The translations under genes were made by a program, and so were the position numbers. From NCBI RefSeq assembly GCF_000718135.1, contig NZ_JOEM01000001.1, forward strand, positions 372,001 to 436,000: a stretch of DNA of 64,000 nucleotides, written 5' to 3'. Under the pieces are notes generated by a model. It worked only from the letters and a program-made list of their open reading frames with translations, was not told where the DNA came from and made no database searches. The stretch comes from Streptomyces cyaneofuscatus (GTDB lineage: Bacteria; Actinomycetota; Actinomycetes; Streptomycetales; Streptomycetaceae). Of the stretch, positions 16,720 to 28,229 are shown one piece after another; position 1 is the first letter of the stretch, and every line of letters begins with the position of its first letter.

Positions 16720-17118
16720 ATGTACGAGCCGATCCGCACCCCATCGGTCCACAGCCCCGCCGACGAAGCGGACTTTCCGCACCGCAGCCGCGAGGAGGAG
16801 CTGGACATCCAGCTGGCGGGGCACCTCGCCGCCCTCCTCGCGGTCACCGACGAACTCGGCCTCGGCCCGGCGGGCGACCGCATCGCCGAACAGGTGGCAC
16901 GGCTGCGCGGCGCCCCGCCCGCCCGGCACGCCGCCCTGACCGACGCCGCCCCGGCGTCCCTGCACCGCCGCGCCCACGCTCTCGCGGGCCGCGCGCTCGT
17001 GGTGGCCGCGTCCCGCGCCGACACCACCGCCGCCATCCTCTCCGCGCAGCGGATGGACGCCCACACGGAGGCCCTCGCCGCCGCCGCGCCTTCCGGACAT
17101 CTGGTCGGCGCCCACTGA
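16720..17118 (+). CDS. Small alpha-helical hypothetical protein
   Basis: 132 aa, no recognised domain. Acidic N-terminus, then two long predicted helices rich in Ala and Leu (IQLAGHLAALLAVTDELGLG; LHRRAHALAGRALVVAASR), soluble and without a signal peptide. ATG at 16720 with GGGAGG upstream. A TAGGAT -10-like hexamer lies at about 16685. It sits between the aminotransferase and pckG and, as I recall, is conserved next to PEP carboxykinase in other Streptomyces. Function unknown. Confidence 0.75.
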   Translation: MYEPIRTPSVHSPADEADFPHRSREEELDIQLAGHLAALLAVTDELGLGPAGDRIAEQVARLRGAPPARHAALTDAAPASLHRRAHALAGRALVVAASRADTTAAILSAQRMDAHTEALAAAAPSGHLVGAH

Positions 17119-17122
17119 CGGC

Positions 17123-17227
17123 CCCGGTCCGCGTGCCGCCTCGGCGCGCGGACCGGGTGCCACGACGTCCCCCGGGAACGCCCGGGAACGAGGGCGGCCC
17201 CCGGAACCGTGAGGGGTTCCGGGGGCC
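17123..17227. terminator. Two terminator hairpins between convergent genes
   Basis: First stem: CCCGGTCCGCG (17123-17133) with CGCGGACCGGG (17147-17157). Second stem: GGCCCCCGGAACC (17196-17208) with GGTTCCGGGGGCC (17215-17227), 13 bp and a 6-base loop. They separate the hypothetical gene from the 3' end of pckG. I see nothing coding in 17119-17387. Confidence 0.7.
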
Positions 17228-17387
17228 GGAGGGGCTGTCCTTGGTCGGGGACGGCCCCGGGGCTGTCGGCGACGACAGGCCCCGTACCGCGGCGGATCGT
17301 CGATTCCACAGGTCAGGGCGGATCTTCGATGGACCCGGCCGCGGAGTTCAGCAGATCGAGCGGGCGTACGGCATACGGCATACGGGC

Positions 17388-19214
17388 TCAGCCCAGCCGC
17401 TCCACCAGCGCGCGGTACTCGTCCCACAGCTCCTTGGGCGTGTGGTCGCCGAAGGTGTTGAGGTGCTCAGGGACCAGTGCGGCCTCCTCGCGCCAGACCT
17501 CCTTGTCGACCGTGAGCAGGAAGTCGAGGTCGGCCTCGGACAGGTCCAGGCCGTCGGTGTCGAGCGCACCCTTGGCCGGCAGGATGCCGATCGGGGTCTC
17601 CACGCCCTCGCCCTTGCCCTCCAGGCGCTCCACGATCCACTTGAGCACGCGGCTGTTCTCGCCGAAGCCGGGCCACACGAACTTGCCCGCGTCGTTCTTG
17701 CGGAACCAGTTCACGTAGTAGATCTTCGGGAGCTTGGACTGGTCGGCCTTGTCCGCACCCACCTTGACCCAGTGGTTCATGTAGTCGCCCATGTTGTAGC
17801 CGCAGAACGGCAGCATGGCGAACGGGTCGCGGCGCAGCTCGCCGACCTTGCCCTCGGCGGCGGCGGTCTTCTCGGAGGCGACGTTGGCTCCGAGGAAGAC
17901 ACCGTGCTGCCAGTCGAAGGACTCGGTGACCAGCGGTACGGCGGAGGCGCGGCGGCCGCCGAAGAGGATCGCCGAGATCGGCACGCCCTTGGGGTCCTCC
18001 CACTCGGGCGCGATGATCGGGCACTGCCCGGCCGGGACGGTGAAGCGGGCGTTGGGGTGGGCGGCGGGCGTCTCGGACGCGGGCGTCCAGTCGTTGCCCT
18101 TCCAGTCCGTGAGGTGGGCGGGCGCCTCCTCGGTCATGCCCTCCCACCACACATCACCGTCGTCCGTCAGCGCCACGTTGGTGAAGACGGAGTTGCCCCA
18201 CATGGTCTTCATGGCGTTGGCGTTGGTGTGCTCGCCGGTGCCGGGCGCGACGCCGAAGAACCCGGCCTCGGGGTTGATCGCGTAGAGCCGGCCGTCCTCG
18301 CCGAACCGCATCCAGGCGATGTCGTCGCCGATGGTCTCCACGGTCCAGCCGGGGATGGTGGGCTCCAGCATGGCGAGGTTGGTCTTGCCGCAGGCGGACG
18401 GGAAGGCGGCAGCGACGTACTTGCTCTCCCCGCGCGGCGGCGTGAGCTTGAGGATGAGCATGTGCTCGGCGAGCCAGCCCTCGTCGCGGGCCATGACGGA
18501 GGCGATGCGGAGCGCGTAACACTTCTTGCCGAGCAGGGCGTTGCCGCCGTAGCCGGAGCCGTACGACCAGATCTCGCGGTCCTCGGGGAAGTGCGAGATG
18601 TACTTGGTGGTGTTGCAGGGCCACGGGACGTCCTCCTGGCCCTCCTCCAGGGGTGCGCCCAGGGTGTGGACGGCCTTCACGAAGAAGCCGTCGGTGCCCA
18701 GCTCGTCCAGGACCGCCTGGCCCATGCGGGTCATGGTGCGCATGGAGACGGCGACGTACGCCGAGTCGGTGATCTCGACGCCGATGGCGGAGAGGGGCGA
18801 GCCGACGGGCCCCATGCAGAAGGGGACGACGTACATGGTGCGGCCGCGCATGGACCCGCGGAACACACCGTCCTCACCGGTGAAGATGGCCCGCATCTCG
18901 GCGGGGTCCTTCCAGTGGTTCGTGGGCCCCGCGTCCTTCTCCTCCTTGGAGCAGATGAACGTACGGTCCTCGACGCGGGCGACATCGCTCGGGTCGGACG
19001 CGGCGTAGTACGAGTTCGGCCGCTTGATCTCGTCCAGCTTGGTGAACGTGCCCTTGGCGACGAGCTCCCCGCACAGGCGCTCGTACTCGGCCTCGGAGCC
19101 GTCGCACCAGACCACCCGGTCCGGCTGGGTGATCGCTGCGATCTCGTCGACCCAGGAGATCAGCTCCTGGTGGTGGGTGGGGACAGTGAGGGGAGCCGCG
19201 ATGTCGCGCGCCAC
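17388..19214 (-). CDS. pckG: Phosphoenolpyruvate carboxykinase (GTP)
   Basis: 608-aa cytoplasmic PEPCK of the GTP-dependent class, converting oxaloacetate + GTP to PEP + CO2 + GDP in gluconeogenesis/anaplerosis. The kinase-1a loop [13 protein letters not shown] holds the reactive Cys and P-loop Lys; [13 protein letters not shown] is the Mg-binding kinase-2 motif; IYYVNWFRK and [11 protein letters not shown] are also diagnostic. Length matches the GTP family (about 600 aa), not the ATP family. The GTG at 19214 is preceded by AAGGAG, 6 bases away. An upstream in-frame start would add 30 weak residues. Confidence 0.97.
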   Translation of the reverse strand: MARDIAAPLTVPTHHQELISWVDEIAAITQPDRVVWCDGSEAEYERLCGELVAKGTFTKLDEIKRPNSYYAASDPSDVARVEDRTFICSKEEKDAGPTNHWKDPAEMRAIFTGEDGVFRGSMRGRTMYVVPFCMGPVGSPLSAIGVEITDSAYVAVSMRTMTRMGQAVLDELGTDGFFVKAVHTLGAPLEEGQEDVPWPCNTTKYISHFPEDREIWSYGSGYGGNALLGKKCYALRIASVMARDEGWLAEHMLILKLTPPRGESKYVAAAFPSACGKTNLAMLEPTIPGWTVETIGDDIAWMRFGEDGRLYAINPEAGFFGVAPGTGEHTNANAMKTMWGNSVFTNVALTDDGDVWWEGMTEEAPAHLTDWKGNDWTPASETPAAHPNARFTVPAGQCPIIAPEWEDPKGVPISAILFGGRRASAVPLVTESFDWQHGVFLGANVASEKTAAAEGKVGELRRDPFAMLPFCGYNMGDYMNHWVKVGADKADQSKLPKIYYVNWFRKNDAGKFVWPGFGENSRVLKWIVERLEGKGEGVETPIGILPAKGALDTDGLDLSEADLDFLLTVDKEVWREEAALVPEHLNTFGDHTPKELWDEYRALVERLG

Positions 19215-19393
19215 GATCGCTCCTTGATGAGGGTGGGTGTTGTCAGGTGCCCCGTGGGGGCTGCGACCCGGATGCTTCGTACCCTTCGATCCCCTGGCGC
19301 TCATCCGGTGCCGACCGCACTCATTTGATCATCCGACCGATTCGCCCATATGTCCAGGGGGCCTCACACGTGAGCATCGCCACTCATATCCGT

Positions 19394-19413
19394 TACCTAC
19401 GGTTGCGTAGGTA
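19394..19413. promoter_or_regulatory. Perfect 8-4-8 palindromic operator upstream of PAQR gene
   Basis: TACCTACG-GTTG-CGTAGGTA, ending 10 bases before the start codon of the hemolysin III gene. The length and symmetry fit a TetR-type dimer site, but no regulator gene is adjacent. A site in this position would block transcription or translation initiation. Confidence 0.65.
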
Positions 19414-19423
19414 GCATGCGGAT

Positions 19424-20158
19424 ATGACTGACGCCGCTGTTGCCGCCGCGACCCCCAGCCCGGTCGGGGCGACTCCAGGTCCGACCGGGGCGACCACAGG
19501 CCCCGTCGAACTCGACCCCGTCCCCGTCAAGCCCCGGATGCGCGGCTGGCTGCACGCCGGCATGTTCCCCGCGGTGCTGATCGCCGGGATCACCCTGATC
19601 GCCCTGACCGACAGCACCCGCGGCCGGATCGCGTGCGCCATCTACATCGCGACGGCCTGCCTGCTCTTCGGCGTGAGCGCGGTCTACCACCGCGGCACCT
19701 GGGGCCCGCGCGGGGAGGCGGTGCTGCGCCGCCTGGACCACGCCAACATCTTCCTGATCATCGCGGGGACCTATACCCCGCTGACCCTGCTGCTTCTGCC
19801 CGAATCCACCGGACGGCCCCTGCTCTGGGCGGTCTGGGCGGCCGCCGCCGCGGGCATCGCGTTCCGGGTCTTCTGGGTCGGCGCCCCGCGCTGGCTCTAC
19901 ACGCCGTGCTACATCGCGATGGGCTGGGCGGCGGTCTTCTTCCTGCCCGACTTCATGCGGACGGGCGGCATCGCGGTCCTGGTGCTGGTCGTCGTGGGCG
20001 GGCTGCTCTACAGCGCGGGCGGCGTGATCTACGGCATCAAGCGGCCGAACCCGTCGCCGCGCTGGTTCGGCTTCCACGAGGTCTTCCACTCCCTGACGCT
20101 GGCGGCGTTCGTGGCGCACTACGTGGGCATCTCGCTGGTGGCGTACCAGCACGGATAA
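19424..20158 (+). CDS. Hemolysin III / PAQR-family membrane protein
   Basis: 244 aa with seven hydrophobic segments after a Pro/Thr-rich N-terminal tail of about 25 residues. PAQR/YqfA motifs are present: SAVYHRGTWGPRG and RLDHANIFLIIAGTYTPL with conserved His and Asp, and FHEVFHSLTLAAFVAHY with the C-terminal His pair of the proposed zinc site. Bacterial members are linked by homology to membrane-lipid homeostasis; haemolysis is only a historical name. ATG at 19424 follows the palindrome closely with little room for an SD, so the transcript may be nearly leaderless. Confidence 0.9.
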   Translation: MTDAAVAAATPSPVGATPGPTGATTGPVELDPVPVKPRMRGWLHAGMFPAVLIAGITLIALTDSTRGRIACAIYIATACLLFGVSAVYHRGTWGPRGEAVLRRLDHANIFLIIAGTYTPLTLLLLPESTGRPLLWAVWAAAAAGIAFRVFWVGAPRWLYTPCYIAMGWAAVFFLPDFMRTGGIAVLVLVVVGGLLYSAGGVIYGIKRPNPSPRWFGFHEVFHSLTLAAFVAHYVGISLVAYQHG

Positions 20159-20178
20159 GTCCGTACGGGTACGGGAAA

Positions 20179-20209
20179 GGGGGCCGGTCGCTTCACGTGA
20201 CCGGCCCCC
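20179..20209. terminator. Bidirectional terminator
   Basis: GGGGGCCGGTC (20179-20189) pairs perfectly with GACCGGCCCCC (20199-20209), 9-base loop. GGGAAA flanks the left side and TTCT the right. It lies between convergent genes. Confidence 0.8.
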
Positions 20210-20230
20210 TTCTCATCGCCCTGGGGGTGC

Positions 20231-22252
<2,022 letters not shown>

Positions 22253-22424
22253 ACACCCCATCCTCGCGCACCCTCCCCCACGACACCCGTGCGCCACGGG
22301 GCGGGGTGCGAAGGGGCAGGTGGGACGGGTGGGGGCTGCCGATACCGGGCGGCCCGGCCTCGGCGGACAGTAGGCTGGCTCCAGCAGCACCGGGACTGCT
22401 GAGGCTCCTCGATGGAGGTACACC

Positions 22425-22991
22425 GTGACCGCCGAGATCGTGGTGCCCGCGTGGATGCGTACGCAGATCAGCGCGGAGCAGTACGACTCCTGGTCCGAGG
22501 AACAGTGCGCCGGCATCGAGATCGTGGACGGGATGGTCATCGCGAGCCCGAACGCCTCCAAGCGCCACAACCGGCTGGCCCGCATTCTGGCCAACGCCCT
22601 GGACGCCGCCGCGGGCCCGGACTGGAACGCCGACACGGACTTCGACGTCCGCCTGCAGGACGTTCCGCTCACCAACCGCCGCCCTGATGTCATCGTCTAC
22701 CGGGCGGAGACCATCGACCTCACGCCCACCCGCCCCGAGCACGTGCTCCTGGTCGTCGAGGTGGTGTCGCCCGGCTCGGAGACCACGGACCGGATCGTGA
22801 AGGTCGACCAGTACGCCAAGGCCGGCATCCCCTTCTACTGGCGCATCGAACAGGCCGCCACCGGGGTCCCGATCGTCTACACCTACGTCCTCGACCCCGC
22901 TACCAAGACTTACCGGAACGGGGAGATGTTCACCGGCACGGTGAAGGCCACCGTGCCCTTCTCCGTCTCGGTCGATCTTGGGGTCGTGTAG
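22425..22991 (+). CDS. Uma2-family PD-(D/E)XK nuclease-like protein
   Basis: 188 aa. DUF820/Uma2 core: [13 protein letters not shown], then RRPDVIVY and [34 protein letters not shown], giving the D...ExV...K pattern of restriction-endonuclease-like folds. Uma2 proteins are abundant in actinobacteria; biological role unknown. GTG at 22425 with GGAGGT upstream. Stands alone between convergent and divergent neighbours. Confidence 0.9.
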   Translation: MTAEIVVPAWMRTQISAEQYDSWSEEQCAGIEIVDGMVIASPNASKRHNRLARILANALDAAAGPDWNADTDFDVRLQDVPLTNRRPDVIVYRAETIDLTPTRPEHVLLVVEVVSPGSETTDRIVKVDQYAKAGIPFYWRIEQAATGVPIVYTYVLDPATKTYRNGEMFTGTVKATVPFSVSVDLGVV

Positions 22992-23019
22992 GGAAGCGAG
23001 CAGCCCCGCGGCGCAGGCG

Positions 23020-23379
23020 TCAGCGTACGAGCTCCCGCCAGTCCTCCGGCACGGCTCCGGCAGGTCCCGGTACGGGCTGCGAGGCCGGATGTGCGGTGGG
23101 CGCGGCGAGCGCGGGGCCGTCGAGGAACGCACCCGTACGCACGTCGTAGAACCAGTCCTCCCCCGGCTCGAAGCTCGTCAGCACCGGGTGCCCGGAAGCA
23201 TCGGCATGCCCGCTGGCGTGCTGGGACGGTGAGGAGTCGCAGCACCCCACGTGCCCGCAGGCAGCGCAGCGTCTCAGGTGCACCCACCAGCCGGGGCCCT
23301 CACCGGCGAGGCACTCCGCGCACCCCGGCCCGCTCGGGCCCACCGTCACGTCGATGTCGCGGTCGGATGGTTCCGTCAT
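23020..23379 (-). CDS. UBP-type zinc-finger protein
   Basis: 119 aa, essentially a single ZnF-UBP domain: CAEC, then a Trp, LRRCAACGHVGCC and the HASGHADASGH histidines make the three-zinc pattern. In eukaryotes this domain binds ubiquitin C-termini; the ligand of bacterial versions is not known. The N-terminal MTEPSDRDIDVTVGPSGPG is acidic and the C-terminal 40 residues are Pro-rich. ATG at 23379 with GGAGG upstream. It diverges from the PP2C phosphatase gene. Confidence 0.9.
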   Translation of the reverse strand: MTEPSDRDIDVTVGPSGPGCAECLAGEGPGWWVHLRRCAACGHVGCCDSSPSQHASGHADASGHPVLTSFEPGEDWFYDVRTGAFLDGPALAAPTAHPASQPVPGPAGAVPEDWRELVR

Positions 23380-23552
23380 GTTCCGCCTCCCACGTCGTGG
23401 TCGCGCCGTCCTCCCACCGTGCGCCCGTACCGCCGGTGATCGCCAGCGGAGCCAGGGGTGTGCCCCGCCGCCGGGCGTGCGGACCGCTTCCGGGAGATCA
23501 TCGACGGGTGCCGGTTCGGCGGTCGGGAAGGGCGGTCGGGAGAGGCGGTCGG

Positions 23553-25586
23553 ATGTTCGAGATCGAGAGCCTCGAAGAGGCCGCCGTCGCCGCCGCACTG
23601 GTGACCGGCCCCCGGCACCGGCTCGTCCAGCACAACCGGTCCTTCCGGGAGCTCTTCGCCTCCTGGCGACCCGGCCAGGAGGCGGGCGTCGCCCTGACCG
23701 GCCCCGGACTGCGCCCCGTCCTCCGGGCCCTGGACCTGGCCCGTACCGACCGGTCGGCGCCCCTCGTCGACGTACCGCTGACCACACCCGACGGGCCGTC
23801 CGGGCCGCGGCTGTGGGTGGTGAGCTGCCTGCCGGTGATCTCGCGGCACGGGGCGTCGGTGCTGCTGCTCGCCGTCCGGGTGCCGGACGGGCCTGCGGTG
23901 GACGCGGCCGTGCGCCCGCACGTTCCGGCGGACCACGGTACGGACCTGGCGCGGTACGAGGCCCTGCTCTCGGCGGTGCCGCAAGTCGTCTGGCGGATGA
24001 CCCCCGAGGGAGTCGTCTCGGCGCTGGTCGGCCGCCTCGGCGAGACCGGCGGCGGCCTGTGGCACCCCGGCCGCTCCGGCCTTCCCTGGATGGACGCCGT
24101 CCACCCGAAGGACCGGGACGGGTTCGCCGGGAAGTGGGCGGCCACCGCCCGGGGCGACGCGCTGCTCGACGCCGTGGTGCGGATCCGGCAGGCCGGAGAC
24201 CCGGTCCGCTACCGGCACATCAAGATCGTCGCGGTGCCCGTCCTCCGCGACGGCGAGGTCCTCGAATGGATCGGTACGGTGACGGACGCCGAGGACCAGT
24301 GGCGGGTACGGACCCGGGACCGGCTGCTGGAGCGCGCCTCGGCGGTCTCCTCGGCACGCGACCTGCCGGAGGCCTTCGCCGCCACCGCCTCCGCCGTGGT
24401 GCCCGATCTCGCCGACGCCTTCGTCGTCTTCCAGCTCCGGCGCCCCGACCGGGCCCGGTCCGGCACCGAGGCCCTGTACGCCACCAGGGCGCGGACTGCG
24501 CTCGCCACCGGCGTACCGCCGCTCCCGCCGATCACGGACGACTTCGCGCTCGGCGCCCTGGCACGACAGGTGATCGAGAGCCGACGGACGAGGCTGCTGG
24601 CCTTTCCTCCCGGCGAACCGCCCAAGGAGCTGGTGTCCGGCCCGTCCGCCGACTGGATGGTCCGGGCCCGGGCCACCAGCCTGGCGATCGTGCCCGTCGT
24701 CATCGACGACCGGACCGTGGCCCTGGCCTCCGTGTCGAGCTGCCTCGGCAACCCGCCGCCCGGCGACGCCGAGCTCGGCCTGCTGGAGGAGGTCCTCGTC
24801 AGCGTCCGGGACCCGTTGCGGCGCACCCTGGAGCTCCAGAGCGTCCGCGACACCGCTCTGGTCCTCCAGCGGTCCTTCCTGATCACACCGCCGCGGGTGG
24901 AGGGCGCGGAGCTGGCCGCCGTCTACCACCCGGCCAGCACGACGGCGGAGATCGGCGGCGACTGGTACGACGCGATCGTCCTGCCCGACGGAGCCGTCGC
25001 GCTCTCCATCGGCGATGTCGTCGGCCACGACCTCCGGGCGGCGACGGAGATGACCAAGGTCAGCAGCATGCTGCGCGCGTTCGCCTACGCCGGCGGCCCG
25101 TCCGGCCCCGCGCACACGCTGAGCCGGCTGGACGAGGTGACCCAGGGCGTCAGCGATGTCGCTCTCGTCACGGCGCTGCACGCCGTGCTCAGGCCGGCCG
25201 GGGGCCACCGCTGGGACGTCACCCTGTCCAACGCGGGGCACCCGCCGCCGCTGCTGATCCCCGCCTCGGGGCGGCCCCGCTGCCTGTACGGCCCTGAGGC
25301 CCCCGACCCGCCCCTGTGTGTGGCGGCCGGGGTGGAGCGCCACGACTGGCACCACGAACTCGCCCCCGGTGACACCCTGTTGTTCTACACGGACGGCCTC
25401 GTGGAGCGGCCCGGCGCCGATATCTCCGACGGTGTGCGGCAGCTCGCCGAGCGCGCCGCCGGGCTGCGCGGCCCTGGCCGCCCTCTCTCCGAACTCGTCG
25501 CGGCGCTGCTGCCGCCGCCCGGTGAGGCCACGGACGACATCGCCGTCATCGCGTTCCGCGCGGACGACGTGCCCCGGCCGCCCTGA
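23553..25586 (+). CDS. PAS-GAF-PP2C (SpoIIE-type) serine phosphatase
   Basis: 677 aa. A degenerate N-terminal PAS-like segment is followed by a PAS fold (about 130-250, ARYEALLSAVPQVVWRMTPEG), a GAF domain (about 265-435) and a C-terminal PP2C/SpoIIE phosphatase (about 445-677). Metal-binding motifs are intact: EIGGDWYDAIVLPDG, SIGDVVGHDLRAATEM and TLLFYTDGLVERPG. Enzymes of this class dephosphorylate STAS anti-sigma antagonists in partner switching. ATG at 23553 fits the start of the fold (MFEIESLEEA). No cognate anti-sigma gene is adjacent; the stressosome operon lies 12.6 kb downstream. Confidence 0.9.
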   Translation: MFEIESLEEAAVAAALVTGPRHRLVQHNRSFRELFASWRPGQEAGVALTGPGLRPVLRALDLARTDRSAPLVDVPLTTPDGPSGPRLWVVSCLPVISRHGASVLLLAVRVPDGPAVDAAVRPHVPADHGTDLARYEALLSAVPQVVWRMTPEGVVSALVGRLGETGGGLWHPGRSGLPWMDAVHPKDRDGFAGKWAATARGDALLDAVVRIRQAGDPVRYRHIKIVAVPVLRDGEVLEWIGTVTDAEDQWRVRTRDRLLERASAVSSARDLPEAFAATASAVVPDLADAFVVFQLRRPDRARSGTEALYATRARTALATGVPPLPPITDDFALGALARQVIESRRTRLLAFPPGEPPKELVSGPSADWMVRARATSLAIVPVVIDDRTVALASVSSCLGNPPPGDAELGLLEEVLVSVRDPLRRTLELQSVRDTALVLQRSFLITPPRVEGAELAAVYHPASTTAEIGGDWYDAIVLPDGAVALSIGDVVGHDLRAATEMTKVSSMLRAFAYAGGPSGPAHTLSRLDEVTQGVSDVALVTALHAVLRPAGGHRWDVTLSNAGHPPPLLIPASGRPRCLYGPEAPDPPLCVAAGVERHDWHHELAPGDTLLFYTDGLVERPGADISDGVRQLAERAAGLRGPGRPLSELVAALLPPPGEATDDIAVIAFRADDVPRPP

Positions 25587-25597
25587 CCGCCCGGCCC

Positions 25598-25669
25598 GCG
25601 CCCCTCACCGGGTCCGCACCCCTCACCCGGCCCGCGCCCCTCACCCGGTGAGCGCCCCTCACCCGGTGA
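25598..25669. repeat. Four imperfect 18-base tandem repeats between convergent genes
   Basis: The unit is about CGCCCCTCACCCGGTGAG. The last two copies contain the self-complementary TCACC-C-GGTGA and overlap the 3' end of the histidine kinase gene (stop at 25659). They can fold into small hairpins and may serve as the terminator for both convergent genes. Confidence 0.75.
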
Positions 25670-27272
25670 GCGCGCCGGCCGGGCCGCGCTCGCCGTCGAG
25701 CGGCCGCGGCAGCGGTACGCGCGGAGGCGCCTTCCGCAGCGTGAACACGATCCGGGTGCCGGGCGAGTGGGCGGGATCGACGGCGATGGTCCCCCCGTGG
25801 TACTCCACGATCTTCTTGCAGAGGGCGAGGCCGATGCCGTTGCCCGCGTACTGCTCGCGGGTGTGCAACCGCTGGAAGACGACGAAGACCCGGTCGGCGA
25901 ACTCCGCCTCGATACCGATGCCGTTGTCGGTGACGGCGAACTCCCAGCCGTCGTCCACGGGCCGGCAGCCGAGATGGACGACGGGTGCGCGGTCCGGGGA
26001 GCGGAACTTGATCGCGTTGGTGAGGAGGTTCTGGAACAGCATGCCCAACTGGCCGGGCTCCCCCTCCAGCACGGGCAGCGGGTCATGGGTGACGACCGCG
26101 TCCGACTCCTCGACCGCCAGGCTGAGCGAGGTGAGGGTCCGCTCGAACTTCTCGTCGAGATCGACGCTCTGGTGCTCGGTCGCCAGCCGGCCGACGCGGG
26201 AGAAGTCCAGCAGGTCGTTGATGAGGCTCTGCATCCGGGTCGCCCCGTCGACGGCGAAGGCGATGTACTGCCGGGCCCGCTCGTCGAGGTTCTCGGCGTA
26301 GCGCCGCTCCAGCAGCTGGCAGAAGCTGGCGACCTTGCGGAGGGGTTCCTGGAGGTCGTGGGAGGCGACGTACGCGAACTGTTCCAGTTCGGCGTTGGAG
26401 CGGCGCAGCTCCTCGGCCTGGGCGGCCAGGTTCGCCCGCGCCACGTCGCGGTGGGCGAGCTCGTCGGCCAGGCGGGCGCGCATGCTCTCGACGTCCGCCG
26501 CGAGGAGCCGCAGGTCGGCGGGGCCGGTGCCGGCGACCGGATGGCCGAATTCGCCGGCCGCGACCGTACGCACATGGCCGGAAAGGCGGTCCAGGTGATC
26601 GGTCACGCCACGGCGGAGGCCGACGAACACCGACGCGGTGAGGGCGAGGATGGCCAGCGCGATGGCACTGAAGGACCAGTTGCGCAGGGTGCGCGCCTCC
26701 CGGAGGTCGGCGCGGGCCCCGGCCCGGTCCGCCGCCAGCCGCTCCTGCTGGGCGGAGGCGGCCGAGCGTACGGAGTCGAAGAGGGCCTTCCCCTCGACGG
26801 CCCCCTCGGCGGCGGCGGCCTTCGGGTCGGCGGCCGCGGCCACGGGCCGGGCGATACGGGTCTGCCACTGCCCGGCTCTCCTGACCACCTCGGCCAGGTC
26901 CCGCTCGGCCGCTCGGTCGCCGCCGGTCGCCGTACGCAGGTCGGTCATGGCCTTCTCCTGCTGCCGCAGGCCCTCGCGGTAGGGGGCGAGGAAGCTGTCC
27001 TGCCCGGTCACGCCGTAACCGCGGATTCCGGTCTCCTGGTCGACCAGGGCGCTCTCCAGCCGGACCGCCGCGATGAGCGCGGGTGTGGAGTGGTCGATGA
27101 GACGCGTGTTGATGGCGGTGGACCGGGCGAGGATCCAGCCCCCGAACAGCATGAGCGCGAGCAGCAGGGACAACGCGGCGGCGGCCGTGACCGCCAGCCA
27201 GCGTTTCGTCGTCCACCCGGCGGTCACGGGTCTCTCCGGCTTCCCGGTCGGCACGGCATTGCCCTGGCCCAC
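25659..27272 (-). CDS. CHASE3 sensor histidine kinase
   Basis: 537 aa. TM1 (about 24-49), extracytoplasmic CHASE3 domain (about 50-195, with the QETGIRGYGVTGQDSFLAPY signature), TM2 (about 200-222), HAMP, short coiled coil, HisKA with the phospho-acceptor in YVASHDLQEPLRKV, and HATPase (LLTNAIKFRS, DNGIGIE, GNGIGLALCKKI). The dimerisation type matches phytochrome/Rcp-like kinases that signal to single-domain receivers. Such a receiver is encoded divergently at 27774. GTG at 27272 with GAGGAG 7 bases upstream. The CHASE3 ligand is unknown. Confidence 0.92.
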   Translation of the reverse strand: MGQGNAVPTGKPERPVTAGWTTKRWLAVTAAAALSLLLALMLFGGWILARSTAINTRLIDHSTPALIAAVRLESALVDQETGIRGYGVTGQDSFLAPYREGLRQQEKAMTDLRTATGGDRAAERDLAEVVRRAGQWQTRIARPVAAAADPKAAAAEGAVEGKALFDSVRSAASAQQERLAADRAGARADLREARTLRNWSFSAIALAILALTASVFVGLRRGVTDHLDRLSGHVRTVAAGEFGHPVAGTGPADLRLLAADVESMRARLADELAHRDVARANLAAQAEELRRSNAELEQFAYVASHDLQEPLRKVASFCQLLERRYAENLDERARQYIAFAVDGATRMQSLINDLLDFSRVGRLATEHQSVDLDEKFERTLTSLSLAVEESDAVVTHDPLPVLEGEPGQLGMLFQNLLTNAIKFRSPDRAPVVHLGCRPVDDGWEFAVTDNGIGIEAEFADRVFVVFQRLHTREQYAGNGIGLALCKKIVEYHGGTIAVDPAHSPGTRIVFTLRKAPPRVPLPRPLDGERGPAGALTG

Positions 27273-27380
27273 GGCGTGTTCTCCTCGGTGAGAGGCCCGG
27301 AGCGCTCCGAGCCGGGACAGAATACCGCCGCCGACAACGTTTGTTGTCACGGCTCCGTCCGAGCACCTACGCTGACGCCC

Positions 27381-27773
27381 ATGGGCCACGACCTCAGCAC
27401 CTTCGACCATGCCGAGATGCTGGATGTACTCGCCGACAACGCGCTGCGGGAGCTGGCCCAGCGGCTGGCCGAGCAGGCGTTGCACGACGGCCCGGCGCAC
27501 CCCGGAGCGGAGCAGGCCGCCGAGCCGGGCGCCGGCCACGGGCGCGTCGACCCGCTGGCCCGCCTCCGTGTCCTGGCCCACCTCGGCAGAGCGGTCAGCC
27601 GACAGGCCCAGGCCGAGGCCGAGGCGGCGGCCAGAGCGGGCGCGAACTACCCCCAGCTGGGGGCGGCGTGGGGGATCAGCCGGCAGGGCGCCCGCAGGCG
27701 CTGGCCGGGTCTGGTCTTCACCGCGGAGCCTCCCAGCCGTCCTCTTCCCACCCGCCATCACCGGAGCCATGAC
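27381..27773 (+). CDS. HTH-like small protein segment, in frame with the following receiver
   Basis: ATG at 27381 opens a frame of 131 codons running without a stop into the receiver gene at 27774. The segment contains a helical stretch (LADNALRELAQRLAEQALH) and an HTH-like end, ANYPQLGAAWGISRQGARRRWPG, a pattern common in small Streptomyces proteins that recognise DNA with a non-canonical HTH. Either this is the N-terminal domain of a 282-aa HTH-receiver fusion (27381-28229), or the stop of a once separate gene has been lost and the receiver starts on its own GTG. Coding bias looks convincing. Confidence 0.6.
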
Positions 27774-28229
27774 GTGAACGCCTTCACCACGAACCGCCCC
27801 TACAACGTCCTCCTCGTCGAGGACGATCCGGCGGACGCCCTGCTCATCGAGGAGGCTCTGGTGGATCGCGGCATGGCCCGCACCATCGACCAGGTCACCG
27901 ATGGTGTGGCCGCCCTCCAGTACCTCCGCGACCCCGGCAGGGAGCGGCCCGACCTCATCGTCCTGGACCTGAACATGCCGCGCATGAACGGCCGCGAACT
28001 GCTGGCCGTGCTCAAGGATGACGACGCCCTGAGCAACATCCCCGTCGTGGTGCTCACCACGTCCTCCGCCCCCGACGACATCGAGGACGCCTACCGCCGG
28101 CACGCCAACGCGTACGTCACCAAGCCGGTCAACCTGGACGCCTTCATCAAGTCCGTCCAGGAGATCGACGCCTTCTTCCTCGACACCGCCGTGCTGCCGC
28201 CCCGCTCGGGAAGCCGGGACACGGACTGA
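27774..28229 (+). CDS. Rcp1-type single-domain response regulator
   Basis: 151-aa CheY-like receiver. Acidic pocket in VLLVEDDPAD, phospho-acceptor Asp in LIVLDLNMPRMNG (about residue 60), Thr/Ser in VVVLTTSS and Lys in YVTKPVN. There is no output domain. GTG at 27774 with GGAG 7 bases upstream, so it can be translated independently even though the reading frame is open back to 27381. The divergent CHASE3 kinase is the probable phosphodonor. Confidence 0.88.
   Translation: MNAFTTNRPYNVLLVEDDPADALLIEEALVDRGMARTIDQVTDGVAALQYLRDPGRERPDLIVLDLNMPRMNGRELLAVLKDDDALSNIPVVVLTTSSAPDDIEDAYRRHANAYVTKPVNLDAFIKSVQEIDAFFLDTAVLPPRSGSRDTD

Noticed and set aside
25587..25660. Repeats between phosphatase and kinase genes considered as a CRISPR-like array
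   Set aside because: Repeats are directly abutting without spacers and are imperfect; a simple tandem repeat.
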